Source: Aristolochia californica (lineage: Eukaryota; Streptophyta; Magnoliopsida; Piperales; Aristolochiaceae). Taken from it: a DNA stretch of 64,000 nucleotides. The position numbers and the translations under genes are program-made. The notes under the pieces are model-generated. The model did no database searches and was not told the DNA's origin. It worked only from the letters and a program-made list of their open reading frames with translations. The DNA lies in the NCBI GenBank assembly GCA_029961685.1, contig JARWKL010000010.1, forward strand, positions 18,373,931 to 18,437,930, given 5' to 3'. Position 1 is the stretch's first letter, and each line of letters begins with the position of its first letter. Positions 51,825 through 64,000 of this stretch are shown here, piece by piece.

Positions 51825-52455
51825 GTTGAATATCAATCCATAAGTCATTTCTTACAAAAAATAGCCCATTACGCATGATAAATTACTTTACAATCAATTA
51901 TGGTTGTTAGGTAAGATTTTTTTAAATGGGCAAAATAATGGCTTGTATGACTCGGGTAAATATCCCACTACAAATTCACTTGAGGATTTAATGAGCGTTT
52001 GTTATTCTATTTAAACGGTTTGGATCCATAGGTCATTTTTATCTTGAAGAAGTTTCAAACATTCATATCCATTTTTAAAACTTGGGTAGAAGAAATCTCT
52101 TTCTTATAAAACTTGAATAACTAAATTTTTATGTTCATTTGTGGTGTGTGAATAAATTTTCTTTACTTACATTTGTTATTGTTTTAAATTTTTTCCTCAC
52201 ATAAACTCAAATATTTTCATTATGTTGTGATCTATTTGCCTCTTTGTTTACGGGATCAGAGGAGAGCGAAAACTCAAAGTTTTTATTTAAGAAAAATTTA
52301 TCCATCTAAAATGGAAATGCACAACGCACAAATTAGAGAGAGATAATTCCAAAGTCTGTCTGTGATTTTTAGGGATTGTAAACTCCTTTAAGTTTTTATA
52401 TATTAGGTTTTTCAATCGTCGGGAAAAGGGGGAGGAGGGGGATTTTTAAATGAGT
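51825..52455. repeat. A-like monomer, 631 bp, with internal deletion
   Basis: Near 52112 TTATAAAA joins CTTGAATAAC, removing about 36 bp that include TTCCAAGC, the AGGGTTGAACTAG motif and GGAATTTCCC. CTACAAATTCACTTGAGG and CTTGGGTAGAAG mark it as A-like. It is the third damaged copy in a row. Confidence 0.82.
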
Positions 52456-55116
52456 GTTGGCACCAATCCATAACTCATTTCTTACAAAAATATAGCCCGC
52501 TCCGCATGATATATCACTTTACAATCAACTATGGTTGTTAGGTCAGCTTTTTTTAAATGGGAATAATAATGCCATGTTTGACTCGGGTAAATATGTCACC
52601 GCACATTCACTTGAGAATTTAATAAACATTTTTTATTCTCTTTAAAGGGTTTGGATCCATAGGTCATTTGCATCTTTAAAATGTTTCAAGCATGCATATC
52701 CATTTTTGAAACATTGAGTAGAAGTATTCTTTTTCTTATAAAATTCCAAGCTATGAGGGTTGAACTAGTGGAATTTCCAAAACTTGGATATCAAAACTTT
52801 AGTGTTCATTTGTGGTTTGAGAATAAATTTTCTTTCCTTACATTTGTTATTATTTTAAATTTTTTTCATACATAAACTCTAAAAGTTTCATTTTGATGTG
52901 ATCTATTTGCCTTTGAGTTTCAAACACTCAAAGTTTTGATTTAATAAAAAAATATACATCTAAAATGAAAATGCACATTGCACTGTTGTAGAGAGAGATA
53001 ATTCCAAAGAGTGTCAGTAACTTTTAGGGATTCTAAACTACTATTAGTTTTTAAATTTTAGGTTTTGCAATCATCGGGAAAAGGGGAGGCGGAGTATTTT
53101 TAACTGAGCGTTGACTCCCAATCCGTAAGTCCTTTCTTAAAAAAATATAGCCCGTTATGCATGATAAATAACTTTACAATCAACTATGGTTGTTAGGTCA
53201 GCTTTTTGTAAATGGGCAAAATAATGGCTTGTTTGACTCGGGTAAATGTCCCACTGCAAATTCACTTGAGGATTTAATGATCGTTTGTTATTCTCTTTAA
53301 AGGTTTGGATCCATAGTTCATTTGCATCTTTAACATGTTTCAAGCATGCATATCCATTTTTAAAACATGGGTAGAAGAAATCTCTCTTATAAAATTCCAA
53401 GCTATTCGAGTTGAACAAGTGGAATTTTCCAAACATGGATAATCAAACTTTTGTGTTCATTTGTAGTGTGTGAATAAATTTTCTTTACTTACATTTGTTA
53501 TAGTTTTAAAATTTTACCACACATAAACTTTAAAATTTTCCTTTTGTTGTGATCTATTAACCTTTTTGTTTACGGGATGAAGGGAGAGCGAAAACTCAAA
53601 ATTTTGATTTAAGAAAAAAGTATACATCAAAAATTGAAATGCACAATGCACAAATGTCGAGAGAGATAGTTCCAAAGAGTCTCTATAATTTTTAGGGATT
53701 TTAAACTCCTTTTAGTTTTTATATATTAGGTTTTGCAATCGTCGAAAAAAAGGGGGAGGTGGGGGATTTTTAACAGTGTTGACTCCCAATCCATATGTCA
53801 TTTCTTTGAAAAATATTGCCCGTTACGCATGATAAATCACTTTACAACCATATATGGTTGTTAGGTCAGCTTTTTGTAAATAGGAAAAATAATGGCTTCT
53901 TTGACTTAGATATATATCCCACCACACGTTCACTTGAGAATTTAATGAGTGTTTGTTATTCTCTTTAAAGGGTTTGGATCCATAGGACATTTTGCATCTT
54001 TAACATGTTTCAAACATGCATGCCCATTTTTAAAACATGTGTAGAAGAAATCTCTTTTTTTATAAAATTCCAAGCTATGTGGGTTGAATACGTCGAATTT
54101 CCAAAACTTAGATAAAAACGTTTTGTGTCCATTTGTGGTGTGTGAATAAATTTTCTTTACTTACATTTGTTATTGTTTTAAATTTTTTTATACATAAACT
54201 CTAAAATTTTCATTTTGTTGTGAGCAATTTGCCTTTTTTTTTACGGGATGAAGGGAGAGCGAAAATACAAAGTTTATATTTAAGAAAAAAGTATACATCT
54301 AAAAGTTAAATGCACAATGCACAAATGTGGAGCGAGATAATTTTAAAGATTGTCTATAATTTTTAGGGATTGTAAACTCCTTTTAGTTTTTATATATTAG
54401 GTTTTGCAATCGTCGGGAAAACGGTGAGGTGGGGGATTTTTAACTGTGTGTTGACTCCCAATCCATAAGTCATTTCTTACAAAAGTATACCCAGTTGTGT
54501 ATGATAAATTACTTTACAATCATCTATGGTCGTTTGGTCAGCTTTTTGCAAATTGGCAAAATAATGGCTTGTTTGACTTGGGTAAATATCCCTCCCCACG
54601 TTCACTTGAGAATTTAATGAGTTTTTTTTATTCTCTTTAAAAATTTTGGATCCATAGGTCATTTGCATCTTTAACATGTTTCAAGCATGCATATCCATTT
54701 TTAAAACATGTGTAGAAAAAATCTCTTTCTTATAAAATTCCAAGCTATTAGGGTTGAACTAGAGGAATTTCCCAAACTTGGATAACAAGACTTTTGTGTT
54801 CATTTGTGGTGTGTAAATAAATTTTCTTTACTTACATTTGTTATTGTTTTAAAGTTTTTCCATACTTAAACTTTAAAATGTTCATTTTGTTGTAATCTAT
54901 TTCCCTTTTTTGTTTTCCGGATGAAGGGATAGCAAAAACTCAAAGTTTTGATTTTAGAAAAAAATATACATCTAAAATGGAAATGCACATTGCACAAATG
55001 TAGAGAGAGATAATTCCAAAGAGTGTCTGTAATTTTTAGGGATTGTAAACTTCTTTTAGTTTTAATATTTTAGGTTTTGCAACGGGAAAGGAGAGGCGGG
55101 GAATTTTTATCTAAGT

Positions 55117-55561
55117 GTTGACTCCCAATCCGTAAGTGATTTCTTAGTAAAATATAGCCCATTATGCATGATAAATCACTTTACAATCAACTAAGGTTGT
55201 TAGGTTAACTTTATGATAATGGGCAAAATAATGGCTTGCTTGACTCGGGTAAATATCCCACAGCAAATTCACTTGAGGATTTAAAGAGCATTTGTAGTTC
55301 TCTTTAAGATGTTTGGAACCATAGGTCATTTGCATCTTTAACATGTATCAAGCATGCATATCCATTTTTCAACCAAGGGTCAAAGTATTGATTTAAGAAT
55401 AAAGTATACATCTAAAATGGAAATGCACACTACACAAATGTAGAGAGTGATAATTCCAAAGTGTGTCTTAATTTTTAGAGATTGTAAACTCATTTTAGTT
55501 TTTAGATATTACGTTTCGCAATCGTCGGCAAAAGGGGGAGGTGAGGGATTTTTAACTGTGT
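55117..55561. repeat. Short A-like monomer, 445 bp
   Basis: At about 55380 TTTTTCAACCAAGGGT joins CAAAGTATTGATTTAAG, losing about 225 bp. The first part has AATCAACTAAGG and GCAAATTCACTTGAGG, the A-type signature. The remainder is the ordinary tail. Confidence 0.86.
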
Positions 55562-58500
55562 GTTGACTCCCATTCAATAAGTCGTTTCTTACCAAAATAT
55601 AGCCCGTTACGCATGATAAATCAGTTTACAATAATCTATGGTTGTTAGGTCAGCTTTTTGTAAATGGGAAAAATAATGGCTTGTTTGACTCGGGTAAGTA
55701 TCCCACCGCATGTTCACTTTAGAATTTAATGAGCGTTTGTTATTCTCTTTAAAGGGTTTGGATGCATAGGTCATTTGCATCTTTAACATGTTTCACACAT
55801 GCATATCCATTTTTTAAACATGTGTAGAAGAAATCTCTTTCTTATAAAATTCCAAGCTATGAGGGTTGAACTAGAGGAATTTCCCAAACTTGGATAACAA
55901 AACTTTTAAGTTCATTTGTGGTGTGGGAATAAATTTTCTTTACTGACATTTGTTATTGTTTTAAATTTTTTCATAAATAAACTCTAAAATTTTCATTTTG
56001 TTGTGAGCTATTTGCCTTTTTATTTACGGGATGAAGGGAGAGCGATAACACAAAGATTTGATTTAAGAAAAAAGTATACATCTAAAATGGAAATGCACAA
56101 TGCACAAATGTGAAGAGAGATAATTCCCAAGAATGTCTATAATTTTAAGGGATCGTAAACTCCTTTTAGTTTGTAAAAATTAGGTTTTGCAATTTTCGGG
56201 AAAAGGGGGAGGCGGGGGATTTTCAACTGTGTGTTGACTCCCAATCCATAAGTCATTTCCTACAAAAATATAGCCCGTTACGTAAAATACATGACTTTAC
56301 AATCATCTGTGGTTGATAGGTCAACTTTTTGTAAATGGACTAAAAAATGGTTGTTTGACTCAGGTAAATATCCCACCGCACGTTCACTTGAGAATTTAAT
56401 GAAGGTTTTTTATTCTCTTTAAAAAGTTTTGATCCAAATGTCATTTGCATCTTTAACATGTTTCAAACATGCATATCCATTTTTAAAACAAGGGTTGAAG
56501 AAATGTCTTTCATATAAATTCCAAGCTAGTCGAACTAGTAAAATTTCCCAAACATGGATAATAAAACATTTGTGTTCATTTGTAGTGTGTGAATAAATTT
56601 TTTTTACTTACATTTGTTATTGTTTTAAATTTTTTCCACACATAAACTCTAAAATTTTCATTTTGTTGTGATCTATTTGCCTTTTTTTTTTACGGGATGA
56701 AGGGTGAGCAAAAACTCAAAGTTTTGATTTAAGAAAAAAGTATACATCTAAAATGGAAATGCACATTGCACAAATGTAGAGATAGATAATTCCAAAGAGT
56801 GTTTGTAATTTTTAGGGATTGTAAACTCCTTTCAGTTTTTATATATTAGGTTTTGCAAATGTCGAGAAAAGGGGGAGGTCGGGGATTTTTAACTGAGTGT
56901 TGACTCCCATTCCATAAGTCATTTCTTACAAAAATATAGTTCGTTAGGCATGATAAATCACTTTACAATCATCTATGGTTTTTAGGTCAACTTTTTTTAA
57001 ATGGGCAATACAATGGCTCGTTTGACTCGGGTAAATATCCCACCACACGTTCACTTGAGAATTTAATGAGGGTTTGTTATTCTCTTTAAAAACTTTGGAT
57101 CCATAGTCGTTTGCATATTTAACATGTTTCAAGCATGCATATCCATTTTTAAAACATGTGTCGAAAAAATTTCTTTCATATAAAATTCCAAGTTGTTAGG
57201 GTTGAACGAGAGGAATTTCCCAAACTTGGATAATAAGACTTTTGTGTTTATTTGTGGTGCGTGATTAAATTTTCTTTACGTACATTTGTTATAGTTTTAA
57301 AGTTTTTCCATACTTAAACTCTAAAATATTCATTTTGTTGTTATCTATTTGCCTTTTTTGTTTTTAGGATGAACGGAGAGCCAAAACTCAAAGTTGTGAT
57401 TTAAGAAAAAAATATACATCTAAAATGCAAATGCTCAATGAACAAATGTAGAGAGAGATAATTCCAAAGAGTGTTTGTAATTTTTAGGGATGGTAAAATA
57501 CTTTAGTTTTAATACTTTAGGTTTTGCAATAGTCGGGGCAAGGGGGAGGTAGCGGATTTTTAACTGAGTGCTGACTCCCATTCCATAAGTCTTTTCTTAC
57601 AAAAAAATATAGCCCGTTATGCAAGATAAATCACTTTACAGTAATCTATGGTTGTTAGGTCAGCTTTTTGTAAATGGGAAAAATATTGGCTTGTTTGACT
57701 CGGGTAAATATCCCACCGCACGTTCACTTTAGAATTTAATTAGCGTTTGTTATTCTCTTTAATGGGTTTGGATCCATAAGTCATTTGCATCTTTAACATG
57801 TTCACACATGCATATCCATTTTTAAAACATGTGTAGAAGAAATCTCTGTCTTACAAAATTCCAAGCTATGAGGGTTGAACTAGTGGTATTTGCCAAACTT
57901 GGATGACAGAACTTTTGTGTTCATTTGTAGTGTGTGAATAAATTTTCTTTACTTACATTTGTTATTGTTTTAAAATTTTTTCATACATTAACTCTAAAAT
58001 TTTCATTATGTTGTGATCTATTTGCCTTTATGTTTTTAGGATGAAGGGAGAGCCAAAACTCAAAGTTGTGATTTAAGAAAAAAATATACATCTAAAATGG
58101 AAATGCTCAATGCACAAATATAGAGAGAGACAATTCCAAAAAGTGTCTGTGAGTATTAGGGATTGTAAACTACTTTTAGTTTTTATTTTTTTGGTTTTGC
58201 AATCGTCAGGAAAAGGGGAGGCGGGGGATTTTTAATTGAGTGTTGACTCCCCATCTGTAAGTCAATTGTTAAAAAAATATAGCCTGTTACGCATGATAAA
58301 TCACTTACAATCAACTATGGTTGTTAGGTCAGCTTTTTGTAAACGGGCAAAATAGTGGCTTGTTTGACTCGGGTAAATATCCCTCCGCAAATTAACTTGA
58401 GGATTTAATGAGCATTTGTTATTCTCTTTAAAAGGTTTGGATCCATCGGTCATTTGAATCTTTAACATGTTTCAAGCTTGCATATCCATTTTTAAAACAT

Positions 58501-61500
58501 GGGTAGAATAAATCTCTTTCTCATAAAATTCAAAGCTATTAGGGTTGAACTAGTGGAATTTCCCAAACTTGGATAAAAAAAACTTTTGTGTTCATTTTTG
58601 GTGTGTGATTATTTTTCTTTGCTTACATTTGTTATTTATTTAAATATTTTACCCAAATTAACTCTAAAAGTTTCATTTTGTTGTGATCTATTTGCCTTTT
58701 TGTTTACGGGATGAAGGGAGAGCGAAAAGTCAAAGTTTTGATTTAAGAAAAAACTATATATCTAAAATGGAAATGCACAATGTAAAAATGTAGAGAGAGA
58801 TAATTCCAAAGATTGTCTGTAATTTATAGTGATTGTAAACTCCTTATAGTTTTTATCTATTAGGTTTTGCAATCGTCGGGAAAAGGGGGAGGTGGGGGAT
58901 TTTTAACATAGTGTTGACTCCCAATCCGTAAGTCATTTCTAACAAAAATATAGCCTGTTACACATGATAAATAACTTAACAATCATCTACGGTTGCTAGG
59001 TCATCTTTTTGCAAAACGGAAAAATAATGGTTTGGATGACTCGGGTAAATATCCCACCACACGTTCACTTGAGAATTTAATGAGCGTTTGTTATTGTCTT
59101 TAAAAGGTTTTGATCCATAGGTCATTTTGCTTCATTTACATGTTTCAAGCACACATATCCATTTTTAAAACATATGTAGAAGAAATCTCTTACTTATAAA
59201 ATTTCAAGATATGAGGGTTGAACTGGTGGCATTTCCCAAACTTGGATAACTAAAATTTTGAGATCATTTGTGGTGTGTGAATAAATTTTCTTTACTTACA
59301 TTTTTTTATTTTTCTAAATTTTTTCCATACATTTAACTCAAAAATTTTCATTTTGTTGTGATCTATTTGACTTTTTTGTTTACGAGATGAAAGGAGAGCG
59401 AAAAGTCAAAGTTTTGGTTTGAGAAAAAAATATACATCTAAAATGGAAATGCACAAAGTACAAATGTAGAGAGAGATAATTCCAAAGATTGTCTATAATT
59501 TTTAGGGATTGTAAACTCCTTATAGTTTTTATATATTAGGTTTTGCAATTGTCGGGAAAAGGGGGAGGTAGGGTATTTTTAACTGAGTGTTGACTCCCAA
59601 TCCGTAAGTCATTTCTTACAAAAATATAGCCCGTTAGGCATTTTAAATCACTTTACAATCATCTACGGTTGTTAGGTCAGCTTTTTGTAAAAGGGAAAAA
59701 TAATGGCTTGTTTGACTCAGGTAAATATCCCAACACACATTCACTTGAAAATTTAATGAGCGTTTGTTATTCTCTTTAAAAAGTTTCGATCCATAGGTCA
59801 TTTGCATCTTTAACATGTTTCAAGCACACAAATCCATTTTTAAAACAGGTGTAGAAGAAATCTATTACTTATAAAATTCCTAGCTATGAGGGTTGAACTA
59901 GTGGAATTTCCCAAACTTGGATAACTAAACTTTTGAGTTCATTTGTGGTGGGTGAATAAATTTTCTTTACTTACATTTGTTATTGTTCTAAATTTTTTCC
60001 ATACATAAACTCTAAAATTTTCATTTTATTGTGATCTATTTGACATTTTTGTTTACGAGATGAAGGAAGAGCGAAAACTCAAAATTTTGGTTTCAGAAAA
60101 AAGTATACATCTAAAATGGAAATGCCCAGTGCACAAATATAGAGAGAGATAATTCCAAAAGTTGTCTATAATTTTTAGAGATTGTAAACTCCTTTTAGTT
60201 TTTATATATTAGGATTTCCAATCATTAGGAAAAGGAGGAGGCAGGGGATTTTCAACTGAGTGTTGACTCCCAATCCATAAGTCATTTCTTACAAAATTAT
60301 AGCCCGTAATGTATGATAAATCACTTTAAAATCATCTACGGTTGTTAGGTCAGCTTTTTTTAAATGGGCAAAATAATGGCTTGTTTGACTCAGGTAAATA
60401 TTCCAATCCACATTCACTTGAGAATTTAATGAGGGTTTGTTATTCTCTTTAAAAAATTTGGATCCATAGGTCATTTGCATCTTTAACAGATTTCATGCTT
60501 GCATATCCATTTTTAAAACATATGTAGAGAAAATCTCTTTCTTATAAAATTCCAAGCTATTAGGGTTGAACTAGTTGAATTTCCCAAACTTGGATAACAA
60601 AACTTTTGTGTTCATTTGTGGTGTGTGAATAAATTTTATTTACTTACATATGTTATTGTTTTAAATTTTTTCCCTACTTAAACTCTAAAATTTTCATTTA
60701 GTTGTGAGCTATTTGCCTTAATTGTTTACAGGATGAAGGGAGAGGGAAAAAAAATTTTATTTAAGAAAAAAATTTACATAAAAAGTAGAAATGCCCAATG
60801 CAGAAATGTAGAGAGAGAGAATTCCAAAGAGTGTCTGTAATTTTTAGGGCTTGTAAACTACTTTTAGTTTTTATATTTTAGGTTTTGCAATCGTCGGGAA
60901 AGGGGGGAGGTGGGGGATTTTTAACGGAGTGTTGACTCCCAATCCATAAGTCATTTCTTAAAAAAATATAGCCCGTTACGAATGAGAAATAACTTTACAA
61001 TGAACTATGGTTGTTAGATCAACTTTTTGTAAATGGGCAAAATAATGGCTTGTTTGACTCGGGTAAATATCCCACCGCAAATTTACTAGAGGATTTAATG
61101 AGCGTTCGTTATTCTATTGAAAAAGTTTGGATCCATAGGTCATTTGCATCTTTAACATGTTTCTAGCACGCATATCCATTTTTAAAACAAGGGTAGAAGA
61201 AATCTCTTTCTTTTAAAATTCTAAGCTCTTAGGGTTGAACTAGTGGAATTTCCCAAGGTTGGATAACAAAAATTTTTTGTTGATTTTTTGTGTGTAAAGA
61301 AATTTTCTTTACTTACATTTGTTATTGTTTTAAATTTTTTCCACACATAAACTCAAACTATTTCATTTTTTTTCATCTTTTTACCTTTTTTGTTTAAGAG
61401 TTGAAGAGAGAGCAAAATCTCAATGTTTTGATTTAAGAAAAAAATATACTTCTAAAATTGCAATGCACAATGCACAAATTTAGAGAACTATAATTCCAAG

Positions 61501-64000
61501 GAGTGTCTGTAATTTTTAGGGATTTTAAACTTCTTTTAGTTTTTATATATTAGGTTGTGCAATCGTCGGGAAAAGCAGGATGTGGGGGATCTTTAACTGA
61601 GTGTTGAGTCCCAATCCATAAGTCATTTCTTACAAAAATAAAGCTCGTTACGTATGATAAATCACTTTACAATCATTTATGGTTGTTTGGTCAGCTTTTT
61701 GTAAATGGGAAAAATATTGGCTTATTTGACTCTGGTAAGTATCCCACCAAACGTTCAGTTGAGAATTTAATGAGGGATTGTTATGCTCTTTAAAAAGTTT
61801 GGATCCATAGGTAATTTGCATCTTTAACATGTTTCAAGCATGCATATCCATTTTTAAAACATAGGTAGAAGAAATCTCTTTCTTATTAAATTCCAAGCTA
61901 TTAGGGTTGAACTAGTGGAATTCCCCAAACTGGGATAACAAAACTTTTGTGTTCGTTTTTGGTGTGTGAATATATTTTCTTTACTTACATTTGTTATTGT
62001 TTTAAATTTTTTCAATACATAAACTCTAAAATTTTCAGTTTGTTGTGATCTATTTGGCTTTTTTGTTTACGGGATGAAGGGAGAGCAACAACTCAAAGTT
62101 GTTATTTAAGAAAAATGTATACATCTAAAATGGAAATGCACAATGCACAAATGTAGGGAGAGATAATTCCAAAGCTTGTCTGTAATTTTTAGGTATTATA
62201 AACTCTTTTAATTTTTATATATTAGATTTAGCAATCGTCGGGAAAAGAGGGAGGCTGGGGAATTTTAACTGACTGTTGACTCCCAATCCCTAAGTCATTT
62301 CTTACAAAAATATAGCCCGTTATGTATGATAAATCATTTTGCAATCATCTATGGTTGTTAGGTCAACTTTTTGTAAATGGGCAAAACAATGGCTTGTTTG
62401 CTTGGGAAAATATCCCACCACATGTTCCCTTGAGAATATAATGAGCATTTTTTATGCTCTTTAGAAGGTTTTGATCCATAGGTCATTTGCATCTTTTACA
62501 TGTTTCAAGCCTGCATATCCATTTTTAAAACATAGGTAGAAGAAATCTCTTTCTTATAAAATTCCAAGCTATTAGGGCTAAACTAGTGGAATTTCCAAAA
62601 CTTGGATAGAAAAAGTTTTGTGTTCATTTCTGGTGTATGAATATAATTTATTTACTTACATTTTTTATTGTTTTAAATTTTTTTAATACATTAACTCTTA
62701 AATTTTCATTTTGTTCTAACATATTTGCCTTTTTTGCTTACGGGATGAAGGGAGAGCGAAAACTCAATTTTCTGATTTAAGAAAAAAGTATACATCTAAA
62801 ATGGAAGTGCACAATGCACAAATTTTGAGAGAGATAATTCCAAAGAGTGTCTATAATATTTAGGGATTAAAAACTATTTTTAGTTTTTATATTTTAGGTT
62901 TCGCAATAGACGGAAATACGGGGAGGCAGTGGATTTTTAACTGAGTGTTGTCTCCCAATCCGTAAGTCATTTCTTACAAAAATATTGTCCGTCGCGTAAG
63001 ATAAATCACTTTACTATCAACTATGGTTGTTCGGTCAGGTTTTTGTAAATGGCCAAAATAATGCCTTGTTTGACTCGGAAAAATATCCCACCGGAAATTC
63101 ACTTGAGGATTTAATGAGCGTTTGTTGTTTTCTTTCAAAGGTTTGGATCCTTAGGTCATTTGTATCTTTAACATGTTTCAAGCATGCATATCCATTTTTA
63201 AAACAAGTGTAAAAGAAATCTCTTGCTTATAAAATTCCAAGCCATTAGTGTTGAACTAGTGGAATTTTTGAAACTTGGATAACAAAACTTTTGTGTTCAT
63301 TTGTGGTGTGTGAATAAATGTTCTTTTCTTACATTTGTTATTTTTAAAAAAATTTCAATGCATAAACTCTAAAATTTTAATTTTGATGTGATCTATTTGC
63401 CCTTTTTGCTTACGGGATGAAAGGAAAGTGATAACTCAATGTTTTGATTTAAGAAAAAAATTATACACCTAAAATGGAAATGCACAATGAAGAAATGTAG
63501 AGAGCGATAATTACAAAGAGTGTCTGTAATTTTTACGGATAGAGAAATCCTTTTAGTTTTTAAATATTATTTTTTGCAACGGTCGGGAAAAGGGGGTGGC
63601 GGAGGATTTTTAACTGAGTGTTGACTCCCAATCCATAAGTCATTTCTTACAAAAATATAGCCGTTATGTATGATAAATCACTTTACAATCATCTATGGTT
63701 GTTAGATCAGGTTTTTGTAAATGGAAAAAATAATGGCTTGTTTGACCCGGGTAAATATCCCATCGTATGTTCACTTCAAAATTTATTGAGCGTTTGTTAT
63801 TCTCTTTAAAGGGTTAGGATCAATAGGTCATTTGCATCTTTAACATGTTTCAAGCATGCACTTCCATTTTTAAAACATGTGTAGAAGAAATCTCTTTCTT
63901 ATAAAATTCCAAGCTATGAGAATTGAAAGAGTGGAATTTCCCAAACTTGGGTAACAAAACTTTTTTGTTCGTTTTTAGTGTGTGAATAAATATTCTTTAC

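Larger units (their letters stand above)
33350..64000. repeat. Satellite array, right domain (~670 bp monomer)
   Basis: Starts at 33350, 34021, 34692, 35366, 36038, 36699, 37053, 37726, 38116, 38770, 39442, 40116, 40805, 41474, 42148, 42819, 43491, 44147, 44818, 45482, 46149, 46818, 47470, 48141, 48811, 49482, 50156, 50820, 51199, 51825, 52456, 53110, 53778, 54450, 55117, 55562, 56233, 56899, 57570, 58242, 58913, 59589, 60262, 60931, 61603, 62275, 62947 and 63620; the last is cut by the window edge. Copies related to A (AATCAACTATGG with GCAAATTCACTTGAGG, often with ACATGGGTAG or ACAAGGGTAG) recur every two to five monomers. Examples start at 43491, 48811, 50156, 53110, 55117, 58242, 60931 and 62947. 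Several short copies are listed separately. No gene, RNA gene or mobile element is seen. Confidence 0.96.

Noticed and set aside
1..64000. Interstitial telomere repeats (TTTAGGG, TTAGGGTT)
   Set aside because: Single copies of TTTTTAGGGATT and TATTAGGGTTGAA occur once per monomer, never in tandem.
1..64000. CRISPR array or prokaryotic repeat system
   Set aside because: Repeats are ~670 bp, contiguous and without spacers; the only mobile element has a plant-type tRNA-Met primer-binding site.

Overview
The window is almost entirely one tandem satellite DNA array, and I find no credible protein-coding gene, tRNA or rRNA. The unit is about 670 bp (most copies 663-674 bp), strongly AT-rich, and repeats head to tail in one orientation from base 1 to base 64000, so the array runs past both edges. 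I phased it on the recurring anchor GTTGACTCCCAATCC and could place a start for nearly every copy. The only foreign DNA is about 570 bp at 19554-20121. It is the 5' end of a Ty1/copia-type LTR retrotransposon: one LTR with TG...CA ends, then a primer-binding site matching the 3' end of plant initiator tRNA-Met, then a short leader. That element type, together with a long-monomer satellite tens of kilobases deep, points to a plant nuclear genome, in centromeric, pericentromeric or knob-like heterochromatin. I cannot name the species.

Layout. (1) 1-19553: fairly regular monomers of one subfamily group. A six-monomer relationship is visible: the pair at 631/1303 resembles the pair at 4679/5351, and 16039 resembles 631 and 4679. 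(2) 19554-20121: the broken copia element. About 475 bp of satellite is missing across it, so it marks a rearrangement and not a clean insertion. (3) 20122-33349: a higher-order region in which monomer types I call A, B, C, D and E recur in order (A-C-D-E, then A-B-C-D-E, then further partial rounds). It includes hybrid monomers, a very recent local duplication and mosaic junctions. (4) 33350-64000: mostly regular monomers. A-type copies recur irregularly, and half-length or scarred monomers cluster at 36.7-38.8 kb, 50.8-52.5 kb and 55.1-55.6 kb.

Reading of the whole. Nothing here works as a gene set. The many open frames of about 60 codons on the minus strand are the same stretch of the monomer seen again and again. 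They vary as drifting DNA would and are broken in about half of the copies. The interesting content is structural: higher-order organisation, conversion-like patches, deletion scars with short shared bases at the joins, a dyad-symmetric segment in each monomer, and a retroelement scar at the border between two satellite domains.
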